A stretch of 64,000 nucleotides of DNA, taken from NCBI GenBank assembly GCA_964036295.1, contig OZ038465.1, forward strand, positions 4,822,667 to 4,886,666, given 5' to 3'. Made by a program: the position numbers and the translations under genes. Under the pieces are notes generated by a model. It was not told the DNA's origin, ran no database searches, and saw nothing but the letters and a program-made list of their open reading frames with translations. Below are positions 26,588 to 39,187 of this stretch, in pieces. The stretch comes from Plumapathes pennacea (taxonomy: Eukaryota > Cnidaria > Anthozoa > Antipatharia > Myriopathidae). Each line of letters starts with the position of its first letter. The first letter of the stretch is position 1.

Positions 26588-27879
26588 GGTCAACTTGGGC
26601 GGCACCGCAGAAATATTTTCACTTCGACCGTGCGATCACCCTATTTCGGAGTCAGCGGTCATTGCACAAAACTGTGGAAACGACAGCAGTTTTCGCAATT
26701 TTTGCAATGCCTCTAGTATAACACTCGTACTTTAGACTCATATTTAGCCTCGTTACCTAAGTATAATAGTTAGTTCAATGTAGTTTCGCAATCCATAACA
26801 TATATAAGTTGTGCACGAGAAACGGGTTTGGCACACGGTGTGAAGTTTTACTTTGAACTGATCTCTCTCAAGATACTTAGATAGTGGACAAACGCTGACA
26901 AACAAAAGTAACGTCAATAACGTATTTCCGCGGTGCCAACTTGGGCTGACCAGTCGCCAGGGCAACATTCCTGACATTTTTCTATTGCAAAAAGTTCAAG
27001 AAAGTTACTACTCAGTGTGTTTAGAGTTTGTGGCATTCATTTTGGTATTGACCGGAGAAAATACCTTGGCCAGTTATTGTATATACGTCACATTAGTTCC
27101 TTTTTCTTTCTTGGAGAGCAACCATTTAATATTTGGCCGGGAAGGCACTTAATGACTACCTGTAGATTGAGCATTTTTCAGAGAGATTTTCAGTAAATAC
27201 ATAGATTTGGAGGAAGTATTAAGAGAAAATTTAACATGCTGAATTACAATAAAAAAAAGAGCGATTTGTTACCAATTTAAGTGTAGCCAGGTACAATGGA
27301 GCTCGAAGCCGCTTACAAATGTTTAATTTTAGACCATTTTATATCCTGATTGTAATCCACGCTACTGATAGGTGTGTTGTTATTTTCATTGAGCAATAAA
27401 CTTCTCGACTTACCACGCCTCCTGCAAACATTAGCATGACGTCTTACATGATGTCCAAACTATTTTACATTGAATACAGACTTCAAAGGGACCCTCTCAG
27501 CCAATCACATCACCTTATTCACTTACAGTTCCCAACACGAAAATACACAATTAGTCGACGGGAACTGACTTGGTAAAATCGCACTTTTAGGCTAAATGAA
27601 ACTAATCCTGTCAAGGGATTGGATGGAAAAGGATAGCGGAGAAAATTGCTTTTGATTTTCGAAGGACCGCAAAAATGGCAGATCGAAGATTTCCAGCGTG
27701 CAAAGGACTCTGGGTTGAGAGGGCTCCTTCAATAAAACCCATGCAATAAAAACATTGGATTGTCGATTTACAAACTAATTAAACAAAGTGGTACAACTTC
27801 TCACAACGTGTCACGTGCCACCAAACATTTATCACGTGATACTTTCCCATTGCCAGGAAACAATTACGTCAGAGCTGTG
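26588..27879. other. Spacer between convergent small paralogs
   Basis: About 1.3 kb that should contain both 3' UTRs. No further gene or clearly bounded repeat was seen. Confidence 0.55.
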
Positions 27880-28832
27880 CTAGTTCTTTTTGACGACACG
27901 TTCGGGGCCGACTTGGATGCCAACAATCATTGGTTTGTCAGCGGAATCCTTTAATTTCAGCATGACGTGTTGAACGCCTTTCAGAGGATCTCTCTTGCTC
28001 GATATTCCAGACAGTAGGACAGGAGCCCTTGGAGCTCCATCTGCCGCGGCAAGAATACTGTATTTGTAACATCCGTCGCCATTTGGTGCGCGGTGACTGA
28101 TTACGAATTCCTCAAAGCCTGCAGATTTGCATGGATGTCTTAAAGCGCTGTTACACTGTGCAATTTTCTCAGCAACACGTCTCGCAACCGTTGAGCAGCG
28201 TATCATTGCAGCTGTAGAGTTGACATTTGCATGCAACACCATACATATCTCAGCAATTTACAACAATTTATTCCGAGGAAGGTTTGGGAGAATTCGTCAC
28301 TGGCGCGCCAGGGATCGCGGAGCTGGCGCTAAACTCGCAACATGGTGGGATTTGAACGCTTACGATGCGATTGCGCATGCACTATTGATCGCACTCAGGA
28401 AAAAATGCGAGAAAGTTGCTGGAGGGGTTGCACACTCTGCAACGCCGATTGAAAGTTGTAGCAGTCGTTGCGAAACAGTAGAACTGAGTTCAGCGTTTAC
28501 TGGAGCGTAAGGTTTTTAACAATCCGAGTATGATACAACAACTAGTACAGTCGAAGCTCTCTGGGCGGACACCCTCGTAAGTGGACAGCTCTACTTAAAT
28601 TCTGACGCCTGTACGAAACCCTGTTTGATATCCAGCACAGTCAAACTCCGTCTTAGTTTACACATTCTCGTAAGCGGACAGTTCCAGTTACGGACATTTT
28701 ATCTGCCTCCCAACGGTGTCCCCTCACGGGAGCTTTAACTGTAGTTCATGACATAAGGCTCACCATACCTTCTTCCGCGTCAGGATTTACCGACTTCCAT
28801 TCTTGTTCGGAGAGGTTGTCTATTAGCTCCAT
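27880..28832 (-). CDS. Small protein of unknown function, copy 2 (100 aa)
   Basis: Minus-strand exons 28769-28832 and 27880-28118 join in phase 1 (GAA G|GTATGG ... CTGCAG|GC) to give 100 residues, beginning MELIDNLSEQEWKSV and ending ERVVKKN. It matches copy 1 in length, exon plan and wording (GFEEFVISHR versus GFREYRIGHR; RDPLKGVQHVMLKL versus MDPLKEIQRVNLKV). No targeting signal. The two genes face each other tail-to-tail, so an inverted duplication is likely. The sequences have diverged well beyond recent duplication yet both frames are open, which argues that both are kept by selection. Confidence 0.75.
28548..28741. mobile_element. TA-flanked MITE, 194 bp
   Basis: Left end CAGTCGAAGCTCTCTGGGCG and right end CCCTCACGGGAGCTTTAACTG are imperfect inverted repeats with TA on each side, as for Tc1/mariner-type elements. 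Relative fragment directly after 53171. It lies in the intron of small-protein copy 2. Confidence 0.65.
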
Positions 28833-31571
28833 TTTCTGTGGTCTACAAGTCGAAGAAAAACTCAGGTTACGCTTCAAATGTACTAGTTTACTCAGCCAAT
28901 CGAAGCTTCGCAGTAGCACTCGCAGTACAAGAACCGAAAACTAGGTCATTTCCGAGATGCCTCGGTTTCAAACAGGGGCAACAGGCATCTGGGACTAAGG
29001 ACTGGACGAGTAACTTTACAATCATAAATAATAGATAAGCACTGCGTATTTCAGTCAACGTCGAGTTTTGTCACTTGTCCAGGGCGTACTAAATCCAATG
29101 ATTAACTGATTTGTAAACACAGTTCTCTGAACGATAACTATAACGGTTTATTCGCTTTCCATAACGTAGCATAAAACCGGCACATTTAGCAGAGCCCGTC
29201 AATGTTGAATTTGTGTCTCTCCATGCGCTTTTGCGACATTGTTTAGGGAAGGAGGAGGCCGGTACACAGCAATTATATATGTATCAGGGTGTTCTACACT
29301 TTACTGACCAGGATTGTAGGACGTCGGACAAAAAAACAAGAACCACACGGAAGTGAAGAATATCAGAGGATAAGTGCATACTAACATAGTGTACGATAAA
29401 CTAAACCTCGCAAAAGCTGACATGTTGACTCCATTAATTTTCTTGGAGTCGGTCCAGATCACAGTTTGTCAATCACCTGACTTCTGACACTTCTAGAGAG
29501 CCGCTGCCGAGCCTTTTTCAACACGTTACTGAAGTGCATGTGAAAAAACATGTTCTGTGGACGACTGAGATAACGTTAGAGGTGAGGCGATACAGGAGGC
29601 TAGATTGAGAAGTCAACGCTGTTAACTATAACAATAAAGTAGTCAAGAAATATCAGCGTGTAACTGCACTGGTGCAGTACAATAACCGTACGGAACTCAG
29701 ATGTTCTAGAAAACGTTTTATAGAACAAACTGCCGGACAGGCGCGGCCCGGTTACTGAGACGGCTAGTTCCAGGAGGCCATGCGGAACTGCAGAGTCTGC
29801 TTGTTCTGACTCCCTGCTGTACTTTAGGCAAGAAATATAAGCGTGTAACTGCTCTTGTGCAGCAAAGCAAGCTAAACAGATTTGACGCTACGAATTAGTT
29901 TAATTGTTAACAAATTTAATCCATTTCAACTTATATTAAACTTGTTTTTGTTGTGCGACCTTAGGATTCTGTGGAATGCGATCAAGAGGCGGATAACGGC
30001 TCCCCGTAGCGTGGAAGGATGCAAATGTAGAATCATGCTCCGCTTATGCCACGTACATACTAATGATACTAAACTACTCAAACTGTGCTCATGAAAGGAT
30101 TACGGAGCTTTGGGTTCTCTATAAGAAAAGAATACAAGGAAGTGGAGAACAGAAAGATACGACAGATGGCTCACCCTCCGGGCTTAGCCGGAAAGCCGAT
30201 ATTTGGCATAATTGATTTGATGTTTGTTCAGCGCAAAATAAAGCCTGCAAAACCGATACACATTTGACTTTGTCGGACATGTTCGCATTAGCGAGGCGTT
30301 TATATTATCGAGGTTTTAGTTAAACTAACACGGTAGGTGTGGTTTCTGTCAAGACCAAGCCGTAAATATAAACACTGAGGCCGTCCGCCGGTATCAACTG
30401 TGATGGCTTTATACGGGAAAAAAATCTCGTTTATCAGTAAAGTTTGGTCTTCTACTAGTTTTCGCAATAAGTTCCTCACCAAGCTGAAGAAAGCGGCTGT
30501 GCGTGAGAATGCTATCGAAGAGCCAGCGGCGCACGTATTGCACTCAGCACGAGATCAATGAATCAATCCCGGACTCAACCGACTAAATGACATTTGCATG
30601 GAAGAATCCATACCACCCAACGTTTCACTAACTTCTGTAAATTACATCTCAATAACCAAGAGATTAACAGAGAATCATATTTTACATCGCGAGAACCCAG
30701 GGTCCAAGAACTGAGCAACAGCCATTGGTCTGGCTAAAACTGAACTGTTTTGGCGCAGTCATACATCACATCTTAAACTATCTAAAGCTTGCATAGCTTG
30801 GTCAACACTCACCTCTTAGCTTGTTTGGCACACAGGTCGTTCCTTTTAGTTTGGCATACAATTTGAACCGCAGATTGGACTCTCCTCAGCCGTAAATCCG
30901 GGATCTTTTATATTAGTAATTGTTTATAAATTGTCGCTCTGTCACCAAGATAATTAGTGTATTGACCATAAATGGACTTTTTGTAGGTGCCCTTAAAAGG
31001 AAACTACACAGTCACGCTGTCTCCCGCCACCCGCAGCGCCAGCCGGTGCAGTTGCCTTCTGTCGGCAACACGACTTTTTGTGTGTCTAGAACATGAGACT
31101 GGTATAGAATATAGTGCGAAAGGGATATAAACTGCACAACCAAGGCCCACCAGATTTCCACTCATTAGTTTATTTTTTAGCATATAAATCGGGATATGAA
31201 TTCAATATCCACTGCCATATATTACATGTATTGATAAATATATTTTGTACGCTAAGGAGCAAGTTCAGAGGGAAGGGGAGGGGAGGGAAAAGCACGCCTG
31301 AAGGTCTCATCAGCGGGGTCTCCCCGTGCTCGAAACTAAACAAACTGAAACAAGTGGTAGTCAGACATTTCTTGATGTAATGCCTTTGCCGCATTACAGG
31401 GAAAAGAAACTCGTCCGTTTGTCTAAAGCCAAACTTCAATTTAAAAAAAGTCCCTGGAAGAAAGTTTCGTTCCATAACTATTTGAGTCCTCAGTGTACAA
31501 CTACAAGGGAGCACTTTTATAAAGTGCATGTGTCAAAGAGTTGTTGTTCCTTTCGTTTGATTTTCTTGGTC
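28833..31571. other. 2.7-kb spacer, no supported gene
   Basis: Contains a short direct repeat (AAATATMAGCGTGTAACTGC near 29648 and 29832) and otherwise only unsupported short frames. Confidence 0.55.
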
Positions 31572-32279
31572 CTAACTACATCCCGCTGGTTTGACAGTTT
31601 TCCACCAGTCGTTAGGATAGAGGTACTTTTGAATTTCGATACCTCCGCGCGGAACGGGCATTTCACCCTTACCGAACCGCACCCTAGGTAAAGGAGACTC
31701 TACAAGCCTAGCCGGGAACGTGTGATACTTCATGTAATTGATATACATCAGCCATGACTCCAATCCCCTTCTCTGCATCCATCCACTATAGTTATAAAAA
31801 GCCATTAGATCAACGTGTAATCTTGGATGCCCATCGTAAACCTGGGCAAGGCTACAAATCGACCATCTTTTGGAGAAAACTTGCAGCCCTTCCGCTTTCA
31901 GCGCATCTAATAACTTAGAGATACCAATTTCGGACAGTTTCCCGTCTCCGTTGATTCCAATGTCCACATCATCATCCCAGGGCAACGGAGACTGGAAGCG
32001 TAACGCGCCAAAGACTGATCCAAAAACGAGCCAATGTTTGATGCCATGTTCCTGGAGGACTCGGTGAGTCTTGTATGTTAAATTGAACAAATGAGACATT
32101 TCGTTGTCGGTAAGATTGCGGCATTGTCCAGGGCCAAGCCAAGGGTGGTTGCCCGTGTATCTGGAAAAATGTATGAGGTTGACAAGAATGTACGCTACGG
32201 CAATCAAGGGAAAAATCAGCCACTTGGAGCGACGAGAAGTGACCATGATTCTGATGCGGAACCGGCGGACAGCTTTCAT
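31572..32279 (-). CDS. LicD-family transferase, paralog 1 (235 aa)
   Basis: Single-exon frame with a short basic cytosolic end, one hydrophobic signal anchor (residues about 20-38) and a lumenal catalytic region, the plan of a Golgi type II enzyme. The LicD/fukutin nucleotidyltransferase-like core is clear: GSVFGALRFQSPLPWDDDVD with an Asp triplet for metal, preceded by HWLVF. Other marks shared with the two copies at 35060 and 41012: YTGNHPWL, CRN, NYMKYHTFPARL, PLPRVRFG, PVPRGGIE and YPNDWWK. LicD transfers phosphocholine in bacteria and fukutin/FKRP transfer ribitol phosphate in animals; the acceptor of this short form is unknown. It is clearly diverged from the other two genes, so it predates their duplication. 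Confidence 0.85.
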   Translation of the reverse strand: MKAVRRFRIRIMVTSRRSKWLIFPLIAVAYILVNLIHFSRYTGNHPWLGPGQCRNLTDNEMSHLFNLTYKTHRVLQEHGIKHWLVFGSVFGALRFQSPLPWDDDVDIGINGDGKLSEIGISKLLDALKAEGLQVFSKRWSICSLAQVYDGHPRLHVDLMAFYNYSGWMQRRGLESWLMYINYMKYHTFPARLVESPLPRVRFGKGEMPVPRGGIEIQKYLYPNDWWKTVKPAGCS

Positions 32280-32750
32280 GTACCAGCTGTGGCGAAAAAC
32301 AGATGGACCTTCAGATCAGGATTTACCAAGCAACTTAAAGTTGGTGTTAATGTGCACAGTTCAACTACGACATGAAAAATCCGTTTCAGTGAGACGCAGA
32401 CCCGGCTTACGCCGTTGGAATGCACTTACATCCTATCAGTGCAAGCGAAATGGTTCTTCGCATTTGTAACGGCAATGCGGGTGTAAAAATAGCCTTAAAC
32501 TTGAAGGAAACTTTGGCGGGGAGATAATATTCCCAATTACTTTATGACTTCAGCCACTTGATTTCACTATAATTCGCCTTTTCATTGAAACATCTCAGTT
32601 ATTTTTGGTAGAATCAGTTTTAAAGGCCGAGTTACACTTCTGAAGACGTCGACTTGTCAGCCACAGTATACGTTCTATGCTGGTCATAAATGCTTGTCAG
32701 ATAAGGGTTGATGACTAATAAGTTAGTGTTCTTGGTCAAAACATATAAAC

Positions 32751-33311
32751 GAAGTAAGTAAAAAGATTTCCTCGGGCATAGGGGCTCTGAAGCGAGTAAG
32801 GCCCTTCATAACCACGGCAACAGCTGTCCAAATTTAAAACGCCCTACTCCTGCCCCACTTCGACTACTGTAGCTCCGTGTGGGATGGATTGAGCAATGAA
32901 TTAAGCGAAAAATTACAAATACTTCAAAACCGGGCAACTAGGGTTATCATGAAGACAAATTACGATACTAGCTCAAGCGTACTTCGTGAGAAATTACACT
33001 GGGACACACTTTCCGCCAGGCGCAAAAAGCAAAAAGCTATCCTAGTGTTTTAGACACTCAACCAACTAGCCCCAGTGTACCTTCAAAACCTCTTCACTCC
33101 ACACACCACAGAGTACAATCTGAGGAATTCGGACCGAAAATTGACATTGCCAAATCCAAGCACAAATTACTTGAAACGTAGTTTTAGTTACAACGGGGCT
33201 TTTCTGTGGAATGAACCTACCCCAGCAAGCGAGAGGGAAATTGAGGAGCACCCATCGGAGCTGTTCCACAAAATATGTGTTCCGCACTGCAACCTGTCCT
33301 GGCTGGCATGA
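32751..33311 (+). pseudogene. Non-LTR retrotransposon reverse-transcriptase 3' end, dead
   Basis: The plus-strand frame reads RVRPFITTATAVQI, then LLPHFDYCSSVWDGL, LQILQNRATRVI, TNYDTSSSVL, RRKKQKAI, LAPVYLQNLF, YNLRNSDRKLTLP and YLKRSFSYNGAFLWNE, wording typical of the C-terminal part of jockey/CR1/RTE-type reverse-transcriptase proteins. Two in-frame stops (after VQI and after the KKQKAILVF segment) kill it. No 5' part is present. Inference: a truncated old insertion. Confidence 0.8.
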
Positions 33312-34980
33312 GATCTATCTGCTTTTTTGCTGGCTGGGAAAAAATAAATAAATCGGACTGCTGGGAGAGAGATAGCCGTTTTCAGTCTCGCTGGAAGCAT
33401 GGGAACAAGCAAGACTGCAATCGAGGCTACATTTTTGTTTGAAATGCTGACATTTTCTGACAAAGTTCAAGTTGCTGGCTGGGAGATTTTCTGGGACCGC
33501 TCTGCTGGGAAACGGATATTCTGAATTGCCTTCCTGGGAGTATGGAACACCTCTGTGTTTGCCAGCAACGTAAAAAAAAGCAGAAAATAAACTATATTTT
33601 GGACAAATAACCATGCATTTGTGCAAACTAAAGTATTTTGAGAAATATCTTCGTTGGGTGCTCTCGGAAATTAACCGAATATTTTAACTATCGGATTCCC
33701 ACACGGCAATCATGTAAAACAGTAGTATACCTTCGTTATTCCAATATATTGTAATTATATATATTAGCTTTTATATATTGTAATTTTACTGATGATTTTA
33801 CCGTGTTTAAATAAACTATGTATGTATGTATATGCATGACTTACATGGATTGGCAAATCCAAAATGGCGGACATTTATTATTTAGCGCCCTCATACGCGA
33901 AAAACAAAGGTCGTCACCTTTCGCAACACTACAATTTGTATCATCAACTGCTCACTCAAAGTTTCGGTCGGTCATTAACCGACGGATGGGACGTGGCTTT
34001 CGGATCGTCGCCGAAAACCGCTCGGATAACATGTTAATTTACGCACGTGACACACTCGAGAGCAGAGATCATGGAAATAATATAGCACAGTAAAGTTTAT
34101 GTACACACAAGCGGCACAGCGTAAATATAGTGGAGTTGGCGACTATTAAATATACAAGAAACCCTGCATCACAATCTACAGAGCACACTGGTTGAAGGTC
34201 GTAGGCAGCAAGACGTATGTAAATTTATATACCTTTGAAATGGAATAGCCCTATTAGTGTCAAGGACGTTCGATAAATTGCTCTTACACAACAATAAATG
34301 AACATCAGGTTTTTTCTCTACCCACTACAGTTCTGTAGTGATGTAATTTATCCTTCGTAAAAGGCTTACCTCTCATGTAGAACCGAGCCAACTGCCAGAG
34401 ACTTATAAAAAGTAAGGAATATTCATTTCTGTTCTAGTGTCGGTTACGATTGACTGAACATGTGAGACGTCCGTTGTCCTTGCGCCGTCGTGTCACACAA
34501 ATGATGCATGAAACTAATGAGACTACAAACGAAAACTTCAGGGCGAATACTGCCTTTCTGTTCAAATCAAAATGCAAATCAAACACATGCATCACAAGCG
34601 AAAGATGACGTCACCATAGCAACGCGGGCTCGCGAGACTTGTGTGCGGCCACGCGAGAGGTCCAGTTGCGCGTTCCAGTGAAGTGAACATTCTATTCATG
34701 GCAGCAGCATGACATCATGAGTGTTTACTTCACAGGGTTATAGTTGGACAGGACATCTAGATGGGCTCATCAGGCTTGCTACCACACCGGGTTGACCCAC
34801 TTAGAAGGAATGACAATTCGCATAATTCACTCGATCACGCAAAATTTTCAGAATTCACTCATTCACTTATAATGCACGCTCTTAGTGTTTACAATATCTA
34901 GCGGTTGCCACTGGAATATATTACATAGATGATCTGCATCCATTGTGGGAGGGATGCTGTTTGCTATCTTGAGTTACATG

Positions 34981-34986
34981 TTTATT
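34981..34986 (-). terminator. Candidate poly(A) signal, LicD copy A
   Basis: AATAAA on the minus strand, 74 bases beyond the stop. The same hexamer is at 40933-40938 for copy B. Confidence 0.5.
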
Positions 34987-35059
34987 TGTCCCTAAAATGG
35001 GCAGAAAAGACACGAATTAAAATTGCTGTGGTTCATTTGCCATAAGAAGTAATACTCTT

Positions 35060-35794
35060 TTAAGAGATGCAGGGCGGTTTCACAATCTTCCACCAGCTGT
35101 CTGGATAAATATGCCTCTGAACCTCAATTCCTTCCCGAGGCACTGGAAGGTCCACAGAGCCAAACCGTGCTCTTGGTAATGGCGGAAAAATCAACCGCGC
35201 AGGAAAAGTATGATATCTGTTAAAATTGATAAAGAATAACCAGGAACCCCAGCCTCCTCGCTTCATCCACTTTCCATAGCGAAAGAACGCCGAAACATCT
35301 ACTTTAAATTCCCGAAACTCTGGGTTACGACTGAGGATTTTAAACGACCGACTATTCGACCATCCGTCGATGATCTGAAGTCCTGCTCTTCGGAAAGCTT
35401 CTTGAAACTCAGACATCTCCATTGCGGAAAGCGCTCCGTCTCCGTCCACGCCAAAATCGACATCATCATCCCACGGCAGAGGGCCGTTGAAACGGAGGGC
35501 ACCCCACACGGAGCCAGTAAAGAGCCAGTGCTCAATTCCCATGCCAGTTAAAATTCGGTGCACTTTGTACGTCACGTTCAAGAGGTTGGCCGTTTCTCGA
35601 GCTGTCCGGTTGCGACAGATCCCCTGCGAGAGCCAGGGGTGATTTCCAGTGTATCTGTCGTAGTTTTGTAGGCTGATTGTGATATAGGCCACTACAAGTA
35701 TTGTCACGAGCACTAGGCCACAACATGCACGGGACATGCGGCAGCGAGACTTAATGTTACGGGCTGTCATCAGTCTGAAGGAGCGTATCACCAT
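35060..35794 (-). CDS. LicD-family transferase, copy A (244 aa)
   Basis: One uninterrupted coding exon; TTTTAG just upstream (35816-35821 on the minus strand) may be the acceptor of a 5' UTR intron. Short basic cytosolic part, hydrophobic anchor at about residues 25-42, then the LicD/fukutin core: HWLFTGSVWGALRF and PLPWDDDVDFGVDGDG with the metal-binding Asp run, followed by NRYHTFPARL, PLPRARFG, PVPREGIE and YPDSWWK. Predicted Golgi enzyme adding a phospho-linked group; acceptor unknown. Compared with copy B only base 35697 differs, giving Leu33 here and Pro there, inside the membrane anchor. Intact. Confidence 0.86.
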   Translation of the reverse strand: MVIRSFRLMTARNIKSRCRMSRACCGLVLVTILVVAYITISLQNYDRYTGNHPWLSQGICRNRTARETANLLNVTYKVHRILTGMGIEHWLFTGSVWGALRFNGPLPWDDDVDFGVDGDGALSAMEMSEFQEAFRRAGLQIIDGWSNSRSFKILSRNPEFREFKVDVSAFFRYGKWMKRGGWGSWLFFINFNRYHTFPARLIFPPLPRARFGSVDLPVPREGIEVQRHIYPDSWWKIVKPPCIS

Positions 35795-35913
35795 CAGAAA
35801 GAAGTTCTCCGCGCTCTAAAACATATATGAAACAAGAATTAAACTGGAGGGAGGGAGGGCTGTGGGCCGATGGATGCAAAGCACGCCTTCGGCTCACTTT
35901 TGACAATGCCGGT

Positions 35914-36067
35914 GTCCAAGCGGATTTTATCCACCTCTCGCGGATTTAATCCCCCCTAACTCATACTCGACAGCGAAGCGTTCAAAGGTCTTAGAAGCCG
36001 TGTATGGAAACTTATCATGTAGTTGGATGCAAAGCACATTAGAGACTTGAAACATTAAGATTATGAC
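35914..36067. other. Copy-A-specific block
   Basis: Between the shared words GACAATGCCGGTGT and GCAACTGATTGTTC the two copies of the duplication hold unrelated sequence; here about 150 bp without coding sense. Confidence 0.7.
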
Positions 36068-36419
36068 ACCCGCAACTGATTGTTCTAATTGTGAACAAAG
36101 TATAATCTAACTCGGCTTGAGACCTCGTGAAGTATCAAGTACGTGCTCCGTCAAAGCCCGCCAATACGCTAAAACGTCAGCTGAACTGCCCTTACTGTGC
36201 CACTGCCTGATCTAACCACATCACTCATAGGTTGCTACGTCGTAAGTTTGACAATAACCTGAACGAATACAACGCGGACTGAGCGGTTCAGGGCATGACT
36301 AATAAGAGCTCGGTATATAATACCGAGTGAATATTTCGCCGTATATTCACTCTGTAAAAGCGTAATTGCGAATTTTTGATTTTCTCTGTAGATAAAATTA
36401 ACGGCGAATTTTTCATGTA

Positions 36420-36510
36420 TACAGTCGAACCCCGCTATTTCGAAGTCCCACGGAACATGAAAAAAAGTTCGAAATAGCGGGGTTTCGAAATAGCCGATAG
36501 TGAATGACGA
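36420..36510. mobile_element. TcMar/Tigger-like MITE fragment, copy A
   Basis: Begins CAGTCGAACCCCGCTATTTC after a TA and contains the inverted word GAAATAGCGGGG. Same family as the complete element at 52996-53171. The matching fragment of duplication copy B is at 42357-42450. Confidence 0.65.
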
Positions 36511-37463
36511 TAGTAAATGTAATAGCCTCTTGCGGCTTTCTGCCTCTCAGTAAGTGAAAAGGCGGAGAATCAGTAGCTGGGAAAAGACGTATACGTTGAA
36601 GAACCGACAGTTGCGAGAGCAAGCTCGCCCATGTGCCGAATCGTGGACCAATATACGGCTTGAAACACCCGCTCATGGTAATAGGCACCTTTTGAGACGA
36701 AGCCAATATATGCAGTAATCAGCCGACAGTGTGTTTATCGACCACCCGAGCTAAGCCGATGTCAAGACGCGAGAAGTACAGAGAAGTGACAACTCGCTTA
36801 CGCACCATCCAAGCTACTCACTGTCCAACTAAGAAACGTTCAACGTGCAGCTGCTATAATATATTGTTTACATGACGACCAATTCCGTGTTCTGTACATA
36901 CTTTGAAACTTGAAACCATGACATGGAGGTTCATGTCTAGCCTGTCACGAAAACCCATTCTATGCACGTATTGCTTGCAAACATACCTAGGCGATGTCCT
37001 GTGTCCGAGTCAGAGAGACGCACCGGGGCAATATGGAGTGTGGACAAGTTTGAATATTCAATAAATACACGTATGATCAGTCACGCAAGCAGATGAATGG
37101 TATCAGGTCACAGCACCGCTCTCCAATAAAGGGCATAGGACGAGGAGATAGGGATAAGCGTTAGGGCTTGGTCATTTTCATGCTCTAAAGTAAAAACCTG
37201 ATTTTGTGTTGGAGTCAACTAGCGTTTAATCACTGTATTGATACTGCACATGTGACTGCGTCGGCGCGCACAGAAATGTAAAGACGAATGATACTAAGTC
37301 AACCGAAAGTCGACGTGGGGAAGCTTGGACCAACGACTTGCTCCGAGGAAGGGTTTATGATCGGAACGTTTCCCACATCGACTTTTAGTTTATTATGCTG
37401 TTGAGACTAAGCTAAAGGCTGAGCTGTTTGTGAAATTTATTCACAGAACTGAGTTGCTCTGGT

Positions 37464-37592
37464 TCGGGGGATGAAGAGGAATAATGAAATAAGAAGAACG
37501 GGAATTTTTGCAGCGGAATAAAGGAATAATGGCCTTGGTTTTTCTGGAATAATGGAATAGTATACAATACATAGAATACAACAAGCCAGTGT

Positions 37593-37624
<32 letters not shown>

Positions 37625-37806
37625 TAATGGAATAGGGAATTTTTCTTTGGAATAATCATCGACAATATTGACCGGAATAACGGAATAACGAGATTTTCTG
37701 GACTGGAATAATGGAAATTTTTGAGGTGGAATAATGGAATAATGCCACTTCATTATTCCGGAATAACGGAATAATGAACATTCCATTATTCCTCTTCATC
37801 CCCTGA
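37464..37806. mobile_element. MITE family TCGGGGGATGAAG, member in copy A
   Basis: Ends TCGGGGGATGAAGAGGAATA and its inverse CTCTTCATCCCCTGA enclose GGAATAATGG-rich sequence; CTCTGGT at 37457-37463 and 37807-37813 is a 7-bp target duplication. 343 bp, including a poly(A)/(AT)n insert at about 37560-37627 missing from the copy-B member. Confidence 0.8.
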
Positions 37807-38488
37807 CTCTGGTGTTGACGCCACCCTAGCAAAATTCCTGCCTCTCTACGTCACTTTTTTCATAATCTCTCGGCCTCTGCCAATGTACGAAATGGCGCAC
37901 GGGGCACCTACTCCGCAGGCCTGGTATAGTGCTGTTGGTCGTTTTGGTCACGTGACTGTGGGATACTAAGAGGCATCTTTTGTTGCCATTCTGGTCACCA
38001 CTGCATCTAGCAAAGAGCCGACTTGCAGCTCTGCATCTGTGATTTTGTATACCTGTTATTAACAAAAGGATATTTTACAATACTATCATTATAGTATATT
38101 CATAAAGAACTTTAATTTGAATACTCACGCCTTTAGTAGGCTTTGTTTTTATAATATTTAGGAGTTGTCATAAGTTTACTTCGATGAGTTAGATCATTAT
38201 TTGGCCTTTAAAGATCAACTGGTGCATGGATTACAAAAAATACTAATACGAGTTGAGAAGTCAAGAGGAATAGATCAACAGCACACTTCACTATACACAC
38301 CTTCTTGATTTTGTCCTGGTCAGTAATGGCCTTCAGGGAACTAAACGACTTGGGAGTTCCTTTAACTAACGTCTTTATTTGGGACATCTGCATGTACAGT
38401 ATACAATAAAGAAAAACAAATCAATTTCAACAGAAGATATTTTCTTAACAAAATATTGTGACCAAAAATTTTTACAACAAGCCAGTGT

Positions 38489-38504
<16 letters not shown>

Positions 38505-38554
<50 letters not shown>
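38505..38554. repeat. (AT)n microsatellite in copy A
   Basis: A poly(A) run and about 25 AT dinucleotides, preceded by ACAACAAGCCAGTGTA, in a TPRKB-A intron. Confidence 0.95.
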
Positions 38555-38557
<3 letters not shown>

Positions 38558-39187
38558 TTATTTCATGGAAAGTGCGCGCGTACGATTTTTATTCACGAGT
38601 TGTGAAGTATCATAAAACGAACGAGCGAGGCTTTGCGAGCGAGTGAGTTTTATGATACGAAACAACGAGTGAATAAAAACCGTACAAAGCACTTTCCATG
38701 ATGTTTTCTGTTTATTATATACATACTGAGACATTTATGATGGGACCGGGAAACCCTTTAAAAGTAGTGAAAAATCGTCGTTCGCAGCTTGTGATTGGAC
38801 GAACGATTTTTTTCACGTGTGAAAAGCGTCGTTCGCGGCCTCTCATTGGCTAGAACTCATTTGCGTACGAAATTTTACGATATGGCTTTTTCGTGAGTAT
38901 GTCTCAGTATGTATATAATAAATAGAGGATATTACACGGCAGCGCGAAGATATGAATTGTATTTTCGAGTGTCATTTTTTGTTCCATTTTGCGCGCGGCG
39001 AGAACGTTTGCCCTGCTTCGTTTGTCGTATAATAAACAATTTATTACACGAAAAGTCGTGCAATACGGCTGTATTTTTACTCGTCAGTTTTATTTTTTCT
39101 CGCCGAGCAGGCTCGAAAAAATAAAACCGACTCGTAAAAATACTCCGCCGTATTGCACTCCTTCCCGTGTAATAACCTCTTTATATA
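38555..39187. repeat. Cluster of three palindromic MITE-like inserts, copy A only
   Basis: Three adjacent inverted-repeat units: 38562-38702 (CATGGAAAGTGC / GCACTTTCCATG with inner GTATCATAAAAC / GTTTTATGATAC), 38720-38917 (TACATACTGAGACA / TGTCTCAGTATGTA) and 38925-39180 (GAGGATATTACACGG / CCGTGTAATAACCTC). No coding sense. Absent from the same intron in copy B, which carries another insert. Confidence 0.75.

Noticed and set aside
37412..38615. Frames with Tyr-Ile repeats
   Set aside because: Translations of (AT)n microsatellites and of the GGAATAATGG-type MITE.
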